Below, piece by piece: positions 1 to 6,839 of a stretch of DNA of 10,656 bases. Position 1 is the first letter of the stretch. The number at the start of each line of letters is the position of its first letter. Both the position numbers and the translations under genes were made by a program. This DNA comes from Flavobacteriaceae bacterium. Its GTDB lineage: Bacteria; Bacteroidota; Bacteroidia; Flavobacteriales; Flavobacteriaceae. The stretch lies in NCBI GenBank assembly GCA_947377425.1, contig CANCFZ010000067.1:1-10656 (forward strand). Direction: 5' to 3'. Below the pieces are notes generated by a model. That model ran no database searches. It worked only from the letters and a program-made list of their open reading frames with translations, and was not told the DNA's origin.

Positions 1-831
1 ACATTCAAAACGTTCATTAACTGCAACAAGCTGTATTCCTTCTTTTTCCAAAAGGTTTCCAGTAGCATGAACCGCATCCGAATAACCCAACCAAGGTTCT
101 ATACAAATAAAAGATGCACCCACTTTAGTCCAAATTCCTAAGTTTTTAAAATCATTAAAAGCTACTTTTAGTAACGGTTTATTGTTTTCTAGAATTGTGA
201 TTGCTCTAGATTGTACAGTTTTAAAAATTAAAGCATCGTTCTCAAAAATAGAGTAGTCTAGTTGTAGCTTTTTATTTTCTAATGCAATTTCAAAACTATT
301 ATCCGATACCAAATCATTTTCTAAAGTGAAACAATTCAGTGTTTCTTGTTGATTGAATTCTAAAGAATAGCTTTCAAAATTATTGGGCAATGCAAATGCT
401 GGATGCGCTCCAATTGAAAATGGAATAGCCACTTTATCATTGTTGATTATGGTGTAGTTTAGTTCTAATTTAGAATCTAAAAGAGTGTAGGTTATTTGCA
501 ATTCAAATTCAAACGGATAGGCTTTTTTAGTTTCTTCGGACGATTGTAAACTAAAAATTGCCTGATTATCAGCAGCATGAATTAAGCTAAAATTAAGGTT
601 CCTAGCCAATCCGTGACGCAATAATTGAAAATGTTTATCGTTATAAGTATAAGAATTGTTTTTTAAAGTTCCCACAATAGGAAACAAAACCGGTGAATGT
701 TTCTCCCAAAATTTAGGGTTGCCTTCCCACATATATTCTTGGTTGTTGTCTAACGATTTTAGAGAGAACAATTCGGCACCTTTGCAATAAATTTGTGCGG
801 ATAATTTTGAATTAGAAATAGTTACATACAT
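1..831 (-). CDS. Aldose 1-epimerase family protein (LacX/YeaD-like), C-terminus cut by window edge
   Basis: A reading frame open from an ATG at 829-831 to the left edge gives 277 residues with no stop. It belongs to the galactose mutarotase-like beta-sandwich superfamily. Visible family motifs are RHGLAR (about 72-77), the GAHPAF block with the conserved His (H143), and IEPWLGYSD with the conserved Glu (E245). The sequence at the edge (EKEGIQLVAVNERF) is the usual near-terminal strand of the family, so probably only about 5-15 residues are missing. The protein is cytosolic, with no signal peptide. Members interconvert anomers of aldoses or sugar phosphates, but the LacX-like branch has poorly known substrates, so the sugar is not assigned. 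The gene diverges from the small gene at 929. A TTG-N20-TATATTTA promoter candidate lies upstream. Family assignment is firm; exact substrate is unknown. Confidence 0.9.
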   Translation of the reverse strand, partial: MYVTISNSKLSAQIYCKGAELFSLKSLDNNQEYMWEGNPKFWEKHSPVLFPIVGTLKNNSYTYNDKHFQLLRHGLARNLNFSLIHAADNQAIFSLQSSEETKKAYPFEFELQITYTLLDSKLELNYTIINNDKVAIPFSIGAHPAFALPNNFESYSLEFNQQETLNCFTLENDLVSDNSFEIALENKKLQLDYSIFENDALIFKTVQSRAITILENNKPLLKVAFNDFKNLGIWTKVGASFICIEPWLGYSDAVHATGNLLEKEGIQLVAVNERFEC

Positions 832-869
832 CAATTAAGGAAAAATTAAGGAGTTAAAAATAGGTTGGG

Positions 870-900
870 TAAATATATTTATTAATTTTATTCTGCCCAA
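870..900 (-). promoter_or_regulatory. Candidate Bacteroidota promoter for the epimerase gene
   Basis: Read on the minus strand, a TTG (900-898) is followed after 20 bases by TATATTTA (877-870). This fits the Bacteroidota pattern TTG-N17-23-TAnnTTTG with one mismatch in the last base. The predicted transcription start lies about 30 bases before the ATG. The -7 element is part of a 12-bp perfect palindrome, TAAATATATTTA (870-881), so a similar box is also readable on the plus strand, though no suitably spaced TTG supports it in that direction. Confidence 0.4.
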
Positions 901-928
901 TAAATCTAATCATTAAAAAAATACTATC

Positions 929-1210
929 ATGGCTACACATTTTGAATTAATTGAAAAAGAAACGATAGCGCATTTGTCTTTTCCAAAAGTAGAAGTTTTA
1001 AGCGATGTTGCAGAAATACAACAACGTTTTAGCGACTTGAATCGTGCGCTTTCATTAGGAAATTTAGAACATTCTAAAATTAAAATTTACTTTGAAGATA
1101 ACCAATCTAAAAAAGTTGTTGAAACAACTGTTTGGGGTTTAACCGATCAAAGAGTGATTTTAAAACAAGGAAATGTGATTCCGATAAATAGAATTTTTAG
1201 ATCGGCGTAA
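929..1210 (+). CDS. Small conserved-looking cytosolic protein of unknown function
   Basis: A 93-residue protein starts with ATG at 929 and stops with TAA. I do not recognise a named family. It has no signal peptide, membrane segment or metal-binding Cys/His cluster. The N-terminal half (about 14-45) looks like a strand followed by an amphipathic helix (DVAEIQQRFSDLNRALSL). The C-terminal half alternates hydrophobic and charged residues, as in a small beta-sheet, and ends IPINRIF. Codon use and composition match the neighbours, and a clear terminator follows. It diverges from the epimerase gene and is separated by a terminator from the M1 peptidase, so it is probably transcribed alone. No good TAnnTTTG/TTG pair is seen upstream; TATATTTA at 874-881 is the best partial match. 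It is very likely a real gene; its function is unknown. Confidence 0.75.
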   Translation: MATHFELIEKETIAHLSFPKVEVLSDVAEIQQRFSDLNRALSLGNLEHSKIKIYFEDNQSKKVVETTVWGLTDQRVILKQGNVIPINRIFRSA

Positions 1211-1238
1211 CAAAAAATACATTTAACATACTTATAAG

Positions 1239-1269
1239 AATGCTTTTGAGAAATTGAAAGCATTTTTTT
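1239..1269 (+). terminator. Rho-independent terminator after the 929-1210 gene
   Basis: AATGCTTT (1239-1246) and AAAGCATT (1257-1264) form a perfect 8-bp stem that can extend outward through A-T pairs. The loop is about 10 bases, and the T-run continues to 1269. It lies 28 bases after the stop codon and separates the small gene from the M1 peptidase gene. Confidence 0.75.
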
Positions 1270-1303
1270 CTTTTATTTGCGATATCATTAAACTTTTAAA
1301 TTT

Positions 1304-3559
1304 ATGAAAAACATTCTTCTTAAAGCCTTCTCATTAAGTGCTTTATTTTTTGGAGTTTCTTCTGTTTTTGCACAAGAAGCTAAGCCAACTTCAACTTATA
1401 ATTATAATGAGACGTTTGCTAACAACTTTTACACTAAGAACGGTACAGAAACGCGTTCAGCAAGTGGACAACCAGGTGCTAAATATTGGCAAAACAGAGC
1501 TGATTATTCATTAACGGCTACATTGAACGACCAAACTAAAGAAATAGTAGGTTCGGAAGTATTGACATACACCAATAATAGCCCTGATAAATTAGGCTTT
1601 TTATGGATGAATGTAGATCAGAACTTATTTAAAAAAGATTCTCGTGGAAATGCCATTATTCCGTTAAAAGGAAGTAGAAACGGAGCCAAAGGACAAGATT
1701 TTGATGGAGGATTCAATATTAAATCTGTTAAGGTTGTTGCTACTGTTGCAGGAAAATCTGTTGAAAAAGAAGCAACATTTACAGTAGTTGATACTCGTAT
1801 GCAGGTTTATCTTCCGCAAGATTTATCAGGAAATGGCGCAAGCGTAAAACTTAAAATAGAATTCTCATTTGTATCTCCAGATTATGGCTCGGATAGAATG
1901 GGAGTTGTTGATACTAAAAACGGTAAAATCTTTACTATTGCACAATGGTATCCAAGAATGTGTGTGTATGACGATGTATTGGGATGGAACACGAGACCAT
2001 ATCTTGGAGCAGGAGAGTTTTACTTAGAATATGGCGATTTTGATGTGGCAATTACAGCTCCAGCAAGTCATATTGTAGTATGTTCAGGTGATTTGCAAAA
2101 CCCTACAGAAGTATATACTGCAGAACAACAAAAACGTTGGGCAACAGCACGAACTAGCGATAAAACGGTTATGATTCGTACTGCCGATGAAGTTACAAGT
2201 GCAGCTTCACGCCCTACAGGAAAAGCTACTTTGACTTGGAAATTTAAAATTAAAAATGCTCGTGATGTTTCGTGGGCTTCTTCGGCTTCATTTATTGTAG
2301 ACGCTGCTAGAATTAATCTGCCAAGTGGAAAGAAATCAATTGCTATTTCTACATATCCTGTTGAATCTGACGGACAAGCAGCATGGAGTAGAGCTACCGA
2401 ATATACTAAATCATCCATCGAAAATTACTCTAAAAGATGGTTTGAATTTCCTTATCCAGCGGCTACCAATGTTGCAGGAAACGAAGGCGGAATGGAATAT
2501 CCAGGAATTGTTTTTTGTGATTTAAAATCTAAAGGCGAAGAACTTTGGGGCGTTACAGATCACGAGTTTGGTCACGGTTGGTATCCAATGATTGTAGGTT
2601 CTAACGAGCGTTTGTTTGCTTGGATGGATGAAGGATTTAACACATTTATCAATGGAGTAAGTTCAAAAGATTTTAATAATGGTGAGTACGAACAAAAATC
2701 ACCAAATATGCACCAAGCATCTAGCATGTTGTCTAATCCAGATATGGAACCCGTAATGGCTGCACCCGATAATTTAAAAGAAGCTAATCTTGGGATTTTA
2801 GGATATTTCAAGCCAGGTTCGGGTCTTGATATGTTGCGCAATCAGGTTCTTGGAAAAGAGCGTTTTGACAAAGCCTTTAGAACGTATACAGAGCGTTGGG
2901 CTTTCAAACATCCAATGCCAGATGATTTCTTTAGAACTATTGAAAATGTTGCAGGTGAAGATTTAGGTTGGTTTTGGAGAAGTTGGTTCATGAACAATTG
3001 GAGTTTAGATCAAGGAATTGTTAAAGTAAAATATGATAAAGGTGATGCTAAAAATGGAGCTTTAATTACGGTTGAAAATCTTGATAAAATGGTAATGCCA
3101 GTAGTAATTGAAGTTAAAACTAAAAGCGGAATTGTATCAAGAAAATCATTGCCTGTAGAGATATGGCAACGTAATAAAGCTTGGACATTTAAGGTTGATA
3201 CTACCGAAGAATTAGAAACTGTAACTTTAGATCCAGACAATGTTTTTCCAGATATAAACGATGAAAATAATGTGTGGACAGATGCTAAAAATGGTGTTGA
3301 TAAAGCAGCAGTTGGTCTTGATGGTTATATAGGCGATTATTCAAGTGTTAAAATTCCGATTAAGGTTAATTTTACAGTTGAAGATGAAAGTTTAGTAATT
3401 AATACTCAGGGACAACCTTCGGTTCCATTAGAAGATAAAGGAAACGGAAAGTTTAGTATGGATCAAGCGGGATTATCTATTCAGTTTAATGCTGCTAAAG
3501 ATGGTTTTACATTAAACATCAGTGGACAAAGTTTTGAGTTTACTAAAGATAAAAAATAA
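1304..3559 (+). CDS. Exported M1-family zinc metallopeptidase with C-terminal DUF3471-like domain
   Basis: The 751-residue protein starts with a signal peptide (about 1-23, cleavage near VFA-Q), so it acts in the periplasm or outside. Gluzincin M1 hallmarks are all present: a GAMEN-like substrate-binding motif GGMEYP (395-400), the zinc motif HEFGH (H420, E421, H424), a third ligand E443 exactly 18 residues later in WMDEGFNTF, and a likely catalytic Tyr at 501 in YFKPGSGL. The N-terminal beta domain occupies about 60-270, followed by the thermolysin-like catalytic domain and helical region to about 565 and a beta domain to about 650. Residues about 671-750, beginning LDGYIGDY, resemble the small DUF3471-type beta domain. 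No T9SS sorting tail (no YPNP block) is seen, so export is probably Sec only. Aminopeptidase activity is inferred from the family. The nearest -7-like box is TTTATTTG (1272-1279, one mismatch), with a TTG 15 bases before it, which is shorter than usual spacing. Confidence 0.93.
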   Translation: MKNILLKAFSLSALFFGVSSVFAQEAKPTSTYNYNETFANNFYTKNGTETRSASGQPGAKYWQNRADYSLTATLNDQTKEIVGSEVLTYTNNSPDKLGFLWMNVDQNLFKKDSRGNAIIPLKGSRNGAKGQDFDGGFNIKSVKVVATVAGKSVEKEATFTVVDTRMQVYLPQDLSGNGASVKLKIEFSFVSPDYGSDRMGVVDTKNGKIFTIAQWYPRMCVYDDVLGWNTRPYLGAGEFYLEYGDFDVAITAPASHIVVCSGDLQNPTEVYTAEQQKRWATARTSDKTVMIRTADEVTSAASRPTGKATLTWKFKIKNARDVSWASSASFIVDAARINLPSGKKSIAISTYPVESDGQAAWSRATEYTKSSIENYSKRWFEFPYPAATNVAGNEGGMEYPGIVFCDLKSKGEELWGVTDHEFGHGWYPMIVGSNERLFAWMDEGFNTFINGVSSKDFNNGEYEQKSPNMHQASSMLSNPDMEPVMAAPDNLKEANLGILGYFKPGSGLDMLRNQVLGKERFDKAFRTYTERWAFKHPMPDDFFRTIENVAGEDLGWFWRSWFMNNWSLDQGIVKVKYDKGDAKNGALITVENLDKMVMPVVIEVKTKSGIVSRKSLPVEIWQRNKAWTFKVDTTEELETVTLDPDNVFPDINDENNVWTDAKNGVDKAAVGLDGYIGDYSSVKIPIKVNFTVEDESLVINTQGQPSVPLEDKGNGKFSMDQAGLSIQFNAAKDGFTLNISGQSFEFTKDKK

Positions 3560-3580
3560 TTATAACTTGGTTATATTGAT

Positions 3581-3612
3581 AAAGGTACACAGTGATGTGT
3601 ACCTTTATTTTT
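3581..3612 (+). terminator. Strong terminator of the M1 peptidase gene
   Basis: AAAGGTACAC (3581-3590) and GTGTACCTTT (3597-3606) form a perfect 10-bp stem around a six-base loop, followed by ATTTTT. It lies 21 bases after the peptidase stop. The convergent DUF4199 gene ends at 3634. On the minus strand the downstream side lacks a T-run, so the hairpin is mainly a plus-strand terminator. Confidence 0.9.
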
Positions 3613-3633
3613 GATATATTTTTTTTGATACAA

Positions 3634-4134
3634 TTAATTCGCTTTCTTCCTTAGTCGGAAGGCAGCTATTAATGAAACTAGTATCCCAATAGGATAAATT
3701 TCTATATAAGTTAATATTATTATCATAATCGGACTTTTGTACCACTCTTTCATCTGTTGAATATCTATTGTTTTTTTAGCAAGTTCATCGGGTTTTGCAT
3801 TTTTCAAAACCATTTCACCATATCTATCCATAAAATCCGGAAAAAAGTTATAATAAATAATCAGCCAAACTCCCACATAAATAGTCGAAGTTATCAGCGA
3901 AATCAGTAAACCTGTTTGAAATGCTTTTCCATAGCTAATAATTCCCAAATTGCTTTCTCTATGTTGCTTGATGCCTAATACTACAAAAATATTAGCCACA
4001 AAAATTGAAATAAAACCCATAAAACTGCTTGGTTCATATTGTGGATTGTATTTCATGTATGACGTCATAGAAATCATTATAATGCTAACTATTAATCCGC
4101 CGAGTAATCCGTTTTTAAGAATGATGTTTTTCAT
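3634..4134 (-). CDS. DUF4199 domain-containing inner membrane protein
   Basis: This 166-residue protein has four hydrophobic segments at roughly 6-24, 38-56, 73-95 and 134-158, with a polar loop (about 98-132) between the third and fourth. Length, helix layout and the SYGKAFQTGLLISLI stretch after the second helix match the DUF4199 family, which is largely confined to Bacteroidota and has no established biochemical role. The short basic tail RLRKKAN follows the last helix. It lies downstream of the T9SS-secreted protein gene on the same strand, but a strong terminator and its own consensus -7 box (TATATTTG) lie between them, so it is probably expressed independently. The ATG at 4134 is the only start preceding the first helix. 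The family call is from recognition, not a search. Confidence 0.82.
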   Translation of the reverse strand: MKNIILKNGLLGGLIVSIIMISMTSYMKYNPQYEPSSFMGFISIFVANIFVVLGIKQHRESNLGIISYGKAFQTGLLISLITSTIYVGVWLIIYYNFFPDFMDRYGEMVLKNAKPDELAKKTIDIQQMKEWYKSPIMIIILTYIEIYPIGILVSLIAAFRLRKKAN

Positions 4135-4158
4135 TATTTGTTATTTTGGTTAGTAGTT

Positions 4159-4166
4159 CAAATATA
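4159..4166 (-). promoter_or_regulatory. Consensus -7 box for the DUF4199 gene
   Basis: On the minus strand the sequence reads TATATTTG, an exact TAnnTTTG match ending 25 bases before the ATG, which implies a leader of about 18-20 bases. No TTG at standard spacing is present; the closest TTG is in the hairpin arm, 12 bases upstream. The box directly abuts the T-run of the terminator of the upstream gene. Confidence 0.55.
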
Positions 4167-4199
4167 AAAAAAAATCCTCAAGTTAGACTTGAGGATTTT
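4166..4199 (-). terminator. Rho-independent terminator of the T9SS-secreted protein gene
   Basis: AAAATCCTCAAGT (4171-4183) and ACTTGAGGATTTT (4187-4199) are perfect inverted repeats of 13 bp, with a three-base loop as drawn or a larger one if the inner pairs open. On the minus strand the stem is followed by an uninterrupted run of nine T (complement of 4166-4174). It sits 44 bases after the stop codon of the 4243-6135 gene. Confidence 0.92.
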
Positions 4200-4242
4200 G
4201 TGTTTGTTAGCTTAATTTTAAATCAAAGCTATTGATATTGAT

Positions 4243-6135
4243 TTATTCTTTAGTAACTTTTATTGTTTTTACTAAACCATTTGAAGTTATTTTAACAATA
4301 TAAGTTCCAACAGCAAGATTAGTCATATCAATTTGTGCTTGATTGCTATTTACTTTAGTGCTACTTATTTTTTGTCCTAATAAATTTAATACTTCAACAT
4401 TAGAAATCTCTTGATTGTAAGATAAATTCAAGATGTTTTTAACTGGATTTGGGTAGAATGAAAAACTTCCGTTATCAAAAGAGCTAGTTCCTAATAAAGA
4501 AGAAACTGATAAATCAAAAGTACCACGGCTAGTAGTAGTAGTTGAAAAAGCTCTAATATAATAAGTAGACCCTGTATTTAATCCAGTAAGTGCAGCAGTT
4601 CCAGCAGCAGTATAACAAGAACCAGTTATTTGAGTAAGAGCGTCACAAGTTCCTGAGTATACCACAAAACCAGTTGCTCCACTAGCATTAGCTAAAGTTA
4701 CATTAAAATCTGTTGAAGAACCTGTATCAAATGAATACCAAGTATCATAGTAAGTATTGAATAACCCTGAACATGATGGATATGTTAAACCTAAGCTAGC
4801 AGACGAACAACTGTTGTCTGTAGAAGTTGTAGCAGAAGCATCTACTGTTAATGCTAAAGCCGAAGCACAATCATCATTGCCAGTAGCAGGACTACAAGCA
4901 GCAACACATGATACATTCAATTCAAAGTTTAAACTTGATGTTGAATAAGCGTAAACTAAAATATAGTAATCGGTTCCGGTAGCAGTACTAAAAGTAACAT
5001 TTGATGCTAAACTATTAGTTGAACAACCAGTAGCACCAGCATCGTCATTTCCTCCAACACAAGTTAATGTGCCACAAGAACCTGAAAACACTGCGATTCT
5101 TGAATCTCCACTTGTGATGGTTGAAGAACAAGTACTAACAGTTACATCACTACCATCTCCTGTATATTTATACCAAACTCCGGGTGTATTTTGTGTAGTA
5201 ACTCCAGATATACCACAAACAGCAGTATTTTCATTAGTAGCTGCTGTTGTTGTTCCTGTGGTTGCAGAACCACATGCTACTGTAATTGCATTAGCACAAT
5301 CATCATTTGCAGGAGGCAAAGCTGGTGTAGTGAAAGTTCCGCTTATCCAAATACTTTTATCAGTAGTCGAACAATTAGAACGTACCCAATAAAAATATGG
5401 TGTTGCAGGTGTTAATCCTGTTAAATCAACGGTAGTTAATCCACCAGGAACATTTCCATTAGGAACAGTAGCTCCATTAGGCGCAGTATTAGTTGTAGCA
5501 TAGTAATAGTCATATCCGTTAGCAGGAGTTGAAGCAGATGCTGCCCATGTAAGAGTAGCGCCAGTAACTGTAACTGCAGAACTTACTAAAGCAGTTGGTT
5601 CAATACAAGTTGGTATTGCAGCAACTGAAATGTCATCAAGGTACAATTCAAACTCATCAGTAGTAGTACTATGAAACGCAATATAAACAGTTTGACCAGC
5701 GTAAGCATTTAAATTATAAGTGTATTTTGCCCATGAGGTTGTTGGGTTTACAGCAGACGCAATTACAGTTGTAAAAGCAGGAGCTGTGTTATCAGTTGAT
5801 GATAATAAAATGTCAAATGGTTCAGCAAAAAAACTAGATCTGCTTTTTGCCCAAAGCGTTAACAAATCAGATGAACCTACAGTTACTGTAAATTGTGGTG
5901 TAATCAAATAATCATCATGCGCTGTAGAAGAATAATCAATTCTTGCTACGTTTGAAAGACTATGAGCTGCACCAGTTCCTGGAGTACTCATGTACCATGT
6001 GTTAGCATCACCATTATTGATGACAGACCATCCTGTTGGTAAAGTAGTTGCCGCATCAAAGTTTTCTGAAAACTGCGAATACCCCATACTAAAGCTACCT
6101 ATAAGGAAAAGAAATAATAAAGTAATTTTTTTCAT
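4243..6135 (-). CDS. T9SS-secreted modular protein: choice-of-anchor J-like, FN3, two NDDC modules, type A sorting domain
   Basis: The 630-residue protein has a signal peptide (about 1-20) and modules in this order. A choice-of-anchor J/MAM-like domain at about 22-173 starts FSENFDAATTLPTGWSV and includes DDYLITPQF and LYLDDISV. A fibronectin type III domain spans about 178-270. Two related beta modules of about 130 residues each open with NDDC (277-410 and 420-546), with WYKYTGDGSDV/WYSFDTGSSTD and YYILV/YYIRA repeating in parallel. A T9SS type A sorting domain follows at about 557-630 (FYPNPVKN, VLNLLGQKI, LAVGTYIVKI, VKTIKVTKE). It should be exported by Sec, moved across the outer membrane by T9SS and anchored or released at the surface. 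The body is rich in Thr, Ser, Ala and Cys. No catalytic motif is seen, so an adhesin-like or binding role is inferred. It is followed by its own terminator. Confidence 0.92.
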   Translation of the reverse strand: MKKITLLFLFLIGSFSMGYSQFSENFDAATTLPTGWSVINNGDANTWYMSTPGTGAAHSLSNVARIDYSSTAHDDYLITPQFTVTVGSSDLLTLWAKSRSSFFAEPFDILLSSTDNTAPAFTTVIASAVNPTTSWAKYTYNLNAYAGQTVYIAFHSTTTDEFELYLDDISVAAIPTCIEPTALVSSAVTVTGATLTWAASASTPANGYDYYYATTNTAPNGATVPNGNVPGGLTTVDLTGLTPATPYFYWVRSNCSTTDKSIWISGTFTTPALPPANDDCANAITVACGSATTGTTTAATNENTAVCGISGVTTQNTPGVWYKYTGDGSDVTVSTCSSTITSGDSRIAVFSGSCGTLTCVGGNDDAGATGCSTNSLASNVTFSTATGTDYYILVYAYSTSSLNFELNVSCVAACSPATGNDDCASALALTVDASATTSTDNSCSSASLGLTYPSCSGLFNTYYDTWYSFDTGSSTDFNVTLANASGATGFVVYSGTCDALTQITGSCYTAAGTAALTGLNTGSTYYIRAFSTTTTSRGTFDLSVSSLLGTSSFDNGSFSFYPNPVKNILNLSYNQEISNVEVLNLLGQKISSTKVNSNQAQIDMTNLAVGTYIVKITSNGLVKTIKVTKE

Positions 6136-6162
6136 GTTGTTTAGTTAAAAATTTAATAGCTG

Positions 6163-6191
6163 TAAAAGTACTATTTTTTTAAAAACAACAA
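6163..6191 (-). promoter_or_regulatory. Candidate promoter of the T9SS-secreted protein gene
   Basis: On the minus strand a TTG (6191-6189) precedes TACTTTTA (6170-6163) by 18 bases, matching TTG-N17-23-TAnnTTTG with one mismatch. The implied leader is about 20 bases. A better -7 match, TAGATTTG, lies farther upstream (6259-6252) but has no TTG partner and would give a leader above 100 bases. Confidence 0.4.
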
Positions 6192-6350
6192 AATTTTAGG
6201 TACATATTATAATATTAATTAAATATTTTACTCTCTATGAATGGGTTTTAACAAATCTAATTGATTGTTTTTTGAATGGCATTAGAATTAGGAATTAAAA
6301 ATTTAATAGTTATTTAAGACATTTCCTTCAATAGCATTCAAATTAATTTA

Positions 6351-6358
6351 TAAATTTG
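6351..6358 (+). promoter_or_regulatory. Consensus -7 box upstream of the broken Cys-rich gene
   Basis: TAAATTTG matches TAnnTTTG exactly and lies about 20 bases before the degraded start region at 6380, the normal position in Bacteroidota. No TTG is found 17-23 bases upstream. The 6136-6350 stretch holds no other gene that I can support. Confidence 0.45.
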
Positions 6359-6379
6359 TGTTATTATTAAAATAATTCA

Positions 6380-6720
6380 CAAAAAAAGTACATACTAATA
6401 CTGCTTTTAGGTTTCTTTTTGATGCCAGCTATGTTTTTTACTCGTGGTTCTAAATCGTGTTGCAATAAAGAACAATCAAGTATAAAAGCAAGTTGTTGAA
6501 AAAAGTAACTGCTTCTAAAAAAGATAGTGGTTGCAGTAAAAAGTGCAAACATCCATTTTGTAGATGCTTTATTTCTGTATTTAATTTTACTATTCCAAAT
6601 TTTTCGGAGGTATTAATAAATCACTTTGATTTTTTAGATAATCAACAAGAATTTTTCTTTATTGAAGCTAATGTGTCTTCTGGATTTTATACCATTAGGA
6701 CACCTCCTAATATAGGCTAA
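6380..6720 (+). pseudogene. Frameshifted gene for a small exported Cys/Lys-rich protein, probably metal-associated
   Basis: Two overlapping frames join into one protein-like sequence. The first (6380-6499) reads QKKYILILLLGFFLMPAMFF and then a Cys/Lys/Ser region with SCCNKEQSS, ending at a TGA at 6497-6499. The second is open from 6469 to the TAA at 6718-6720 and continues KKVTASKKDSGCSKKCKHP, a Cys-rich FCRCF block, and a conserved-looking tail SSGFYTIRTPPNIG. One inserted base between 6469 and 6498 restores a continuous frame of about 110 residues. The ATG expected before KKYILIL is absent (CAA at 6380); the only in-frame ATGs (from 6422) lie inside the hydrophobic segment. From memory, intact flavobacterial relatives have a signal peptide, CCKK repeats and a tail like SSGFxSIWLxPKIS, and occur near metal-efflux genes. 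The intact metal-binding gene downstream at 6840 fits this. A short TTG-initiated product from 6493 cannot be excluded. Confidence 0.6.
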
Positions 6721-6839
6721 ATACAATTTTGACAGCCAAAAGTGTATTTAATTGTAACTAAAACATTAGCTACACCTTTTCACAAACCATAAATTAATTT
6801 GGGTAACAGCGACACTGAAAATTTAAAAAACATAAAATT

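Noticed and set aside
2068..3240. Short frames inside the M1 peptidase gene on both strands
   Set aside because: They overlap conserved catalytic sequence in another frame and have no recognisable protein character.
1304..3559. T9SS cargo assignment for the M1 peptidase
   Set aside because: The C-terminus lacks the YPNP, LGQ and GxYxVK elements seen in the secreted protein at 4243-6135; it ends in a different beta domain.
4757..5415. Several plus-strand open frames opposite the T9SS-secreted protein gene
   Set aside because: They are antisense to a well-supported gene, with simple Cys/Ser- or Val-rich translations caused by its Thr/Ser/Ala codons, and no promoter or family features.
6367..6552. 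Minus-strand 61-residue frame across the broken Cys-rich gene
   Set aside because: The plus-strand joined frame has a signal peptide and Cys-rich logic; the reverse frame is Phe/Ser-rich translation of an AT-rich complement.
6722..6756. TACAATT/AATTGTA inverted repeat after the broken gene
   Set aside because: It is a seven-base AT-only stem with a 21-base loop and no T-run, so it is too weak to call a terminator.
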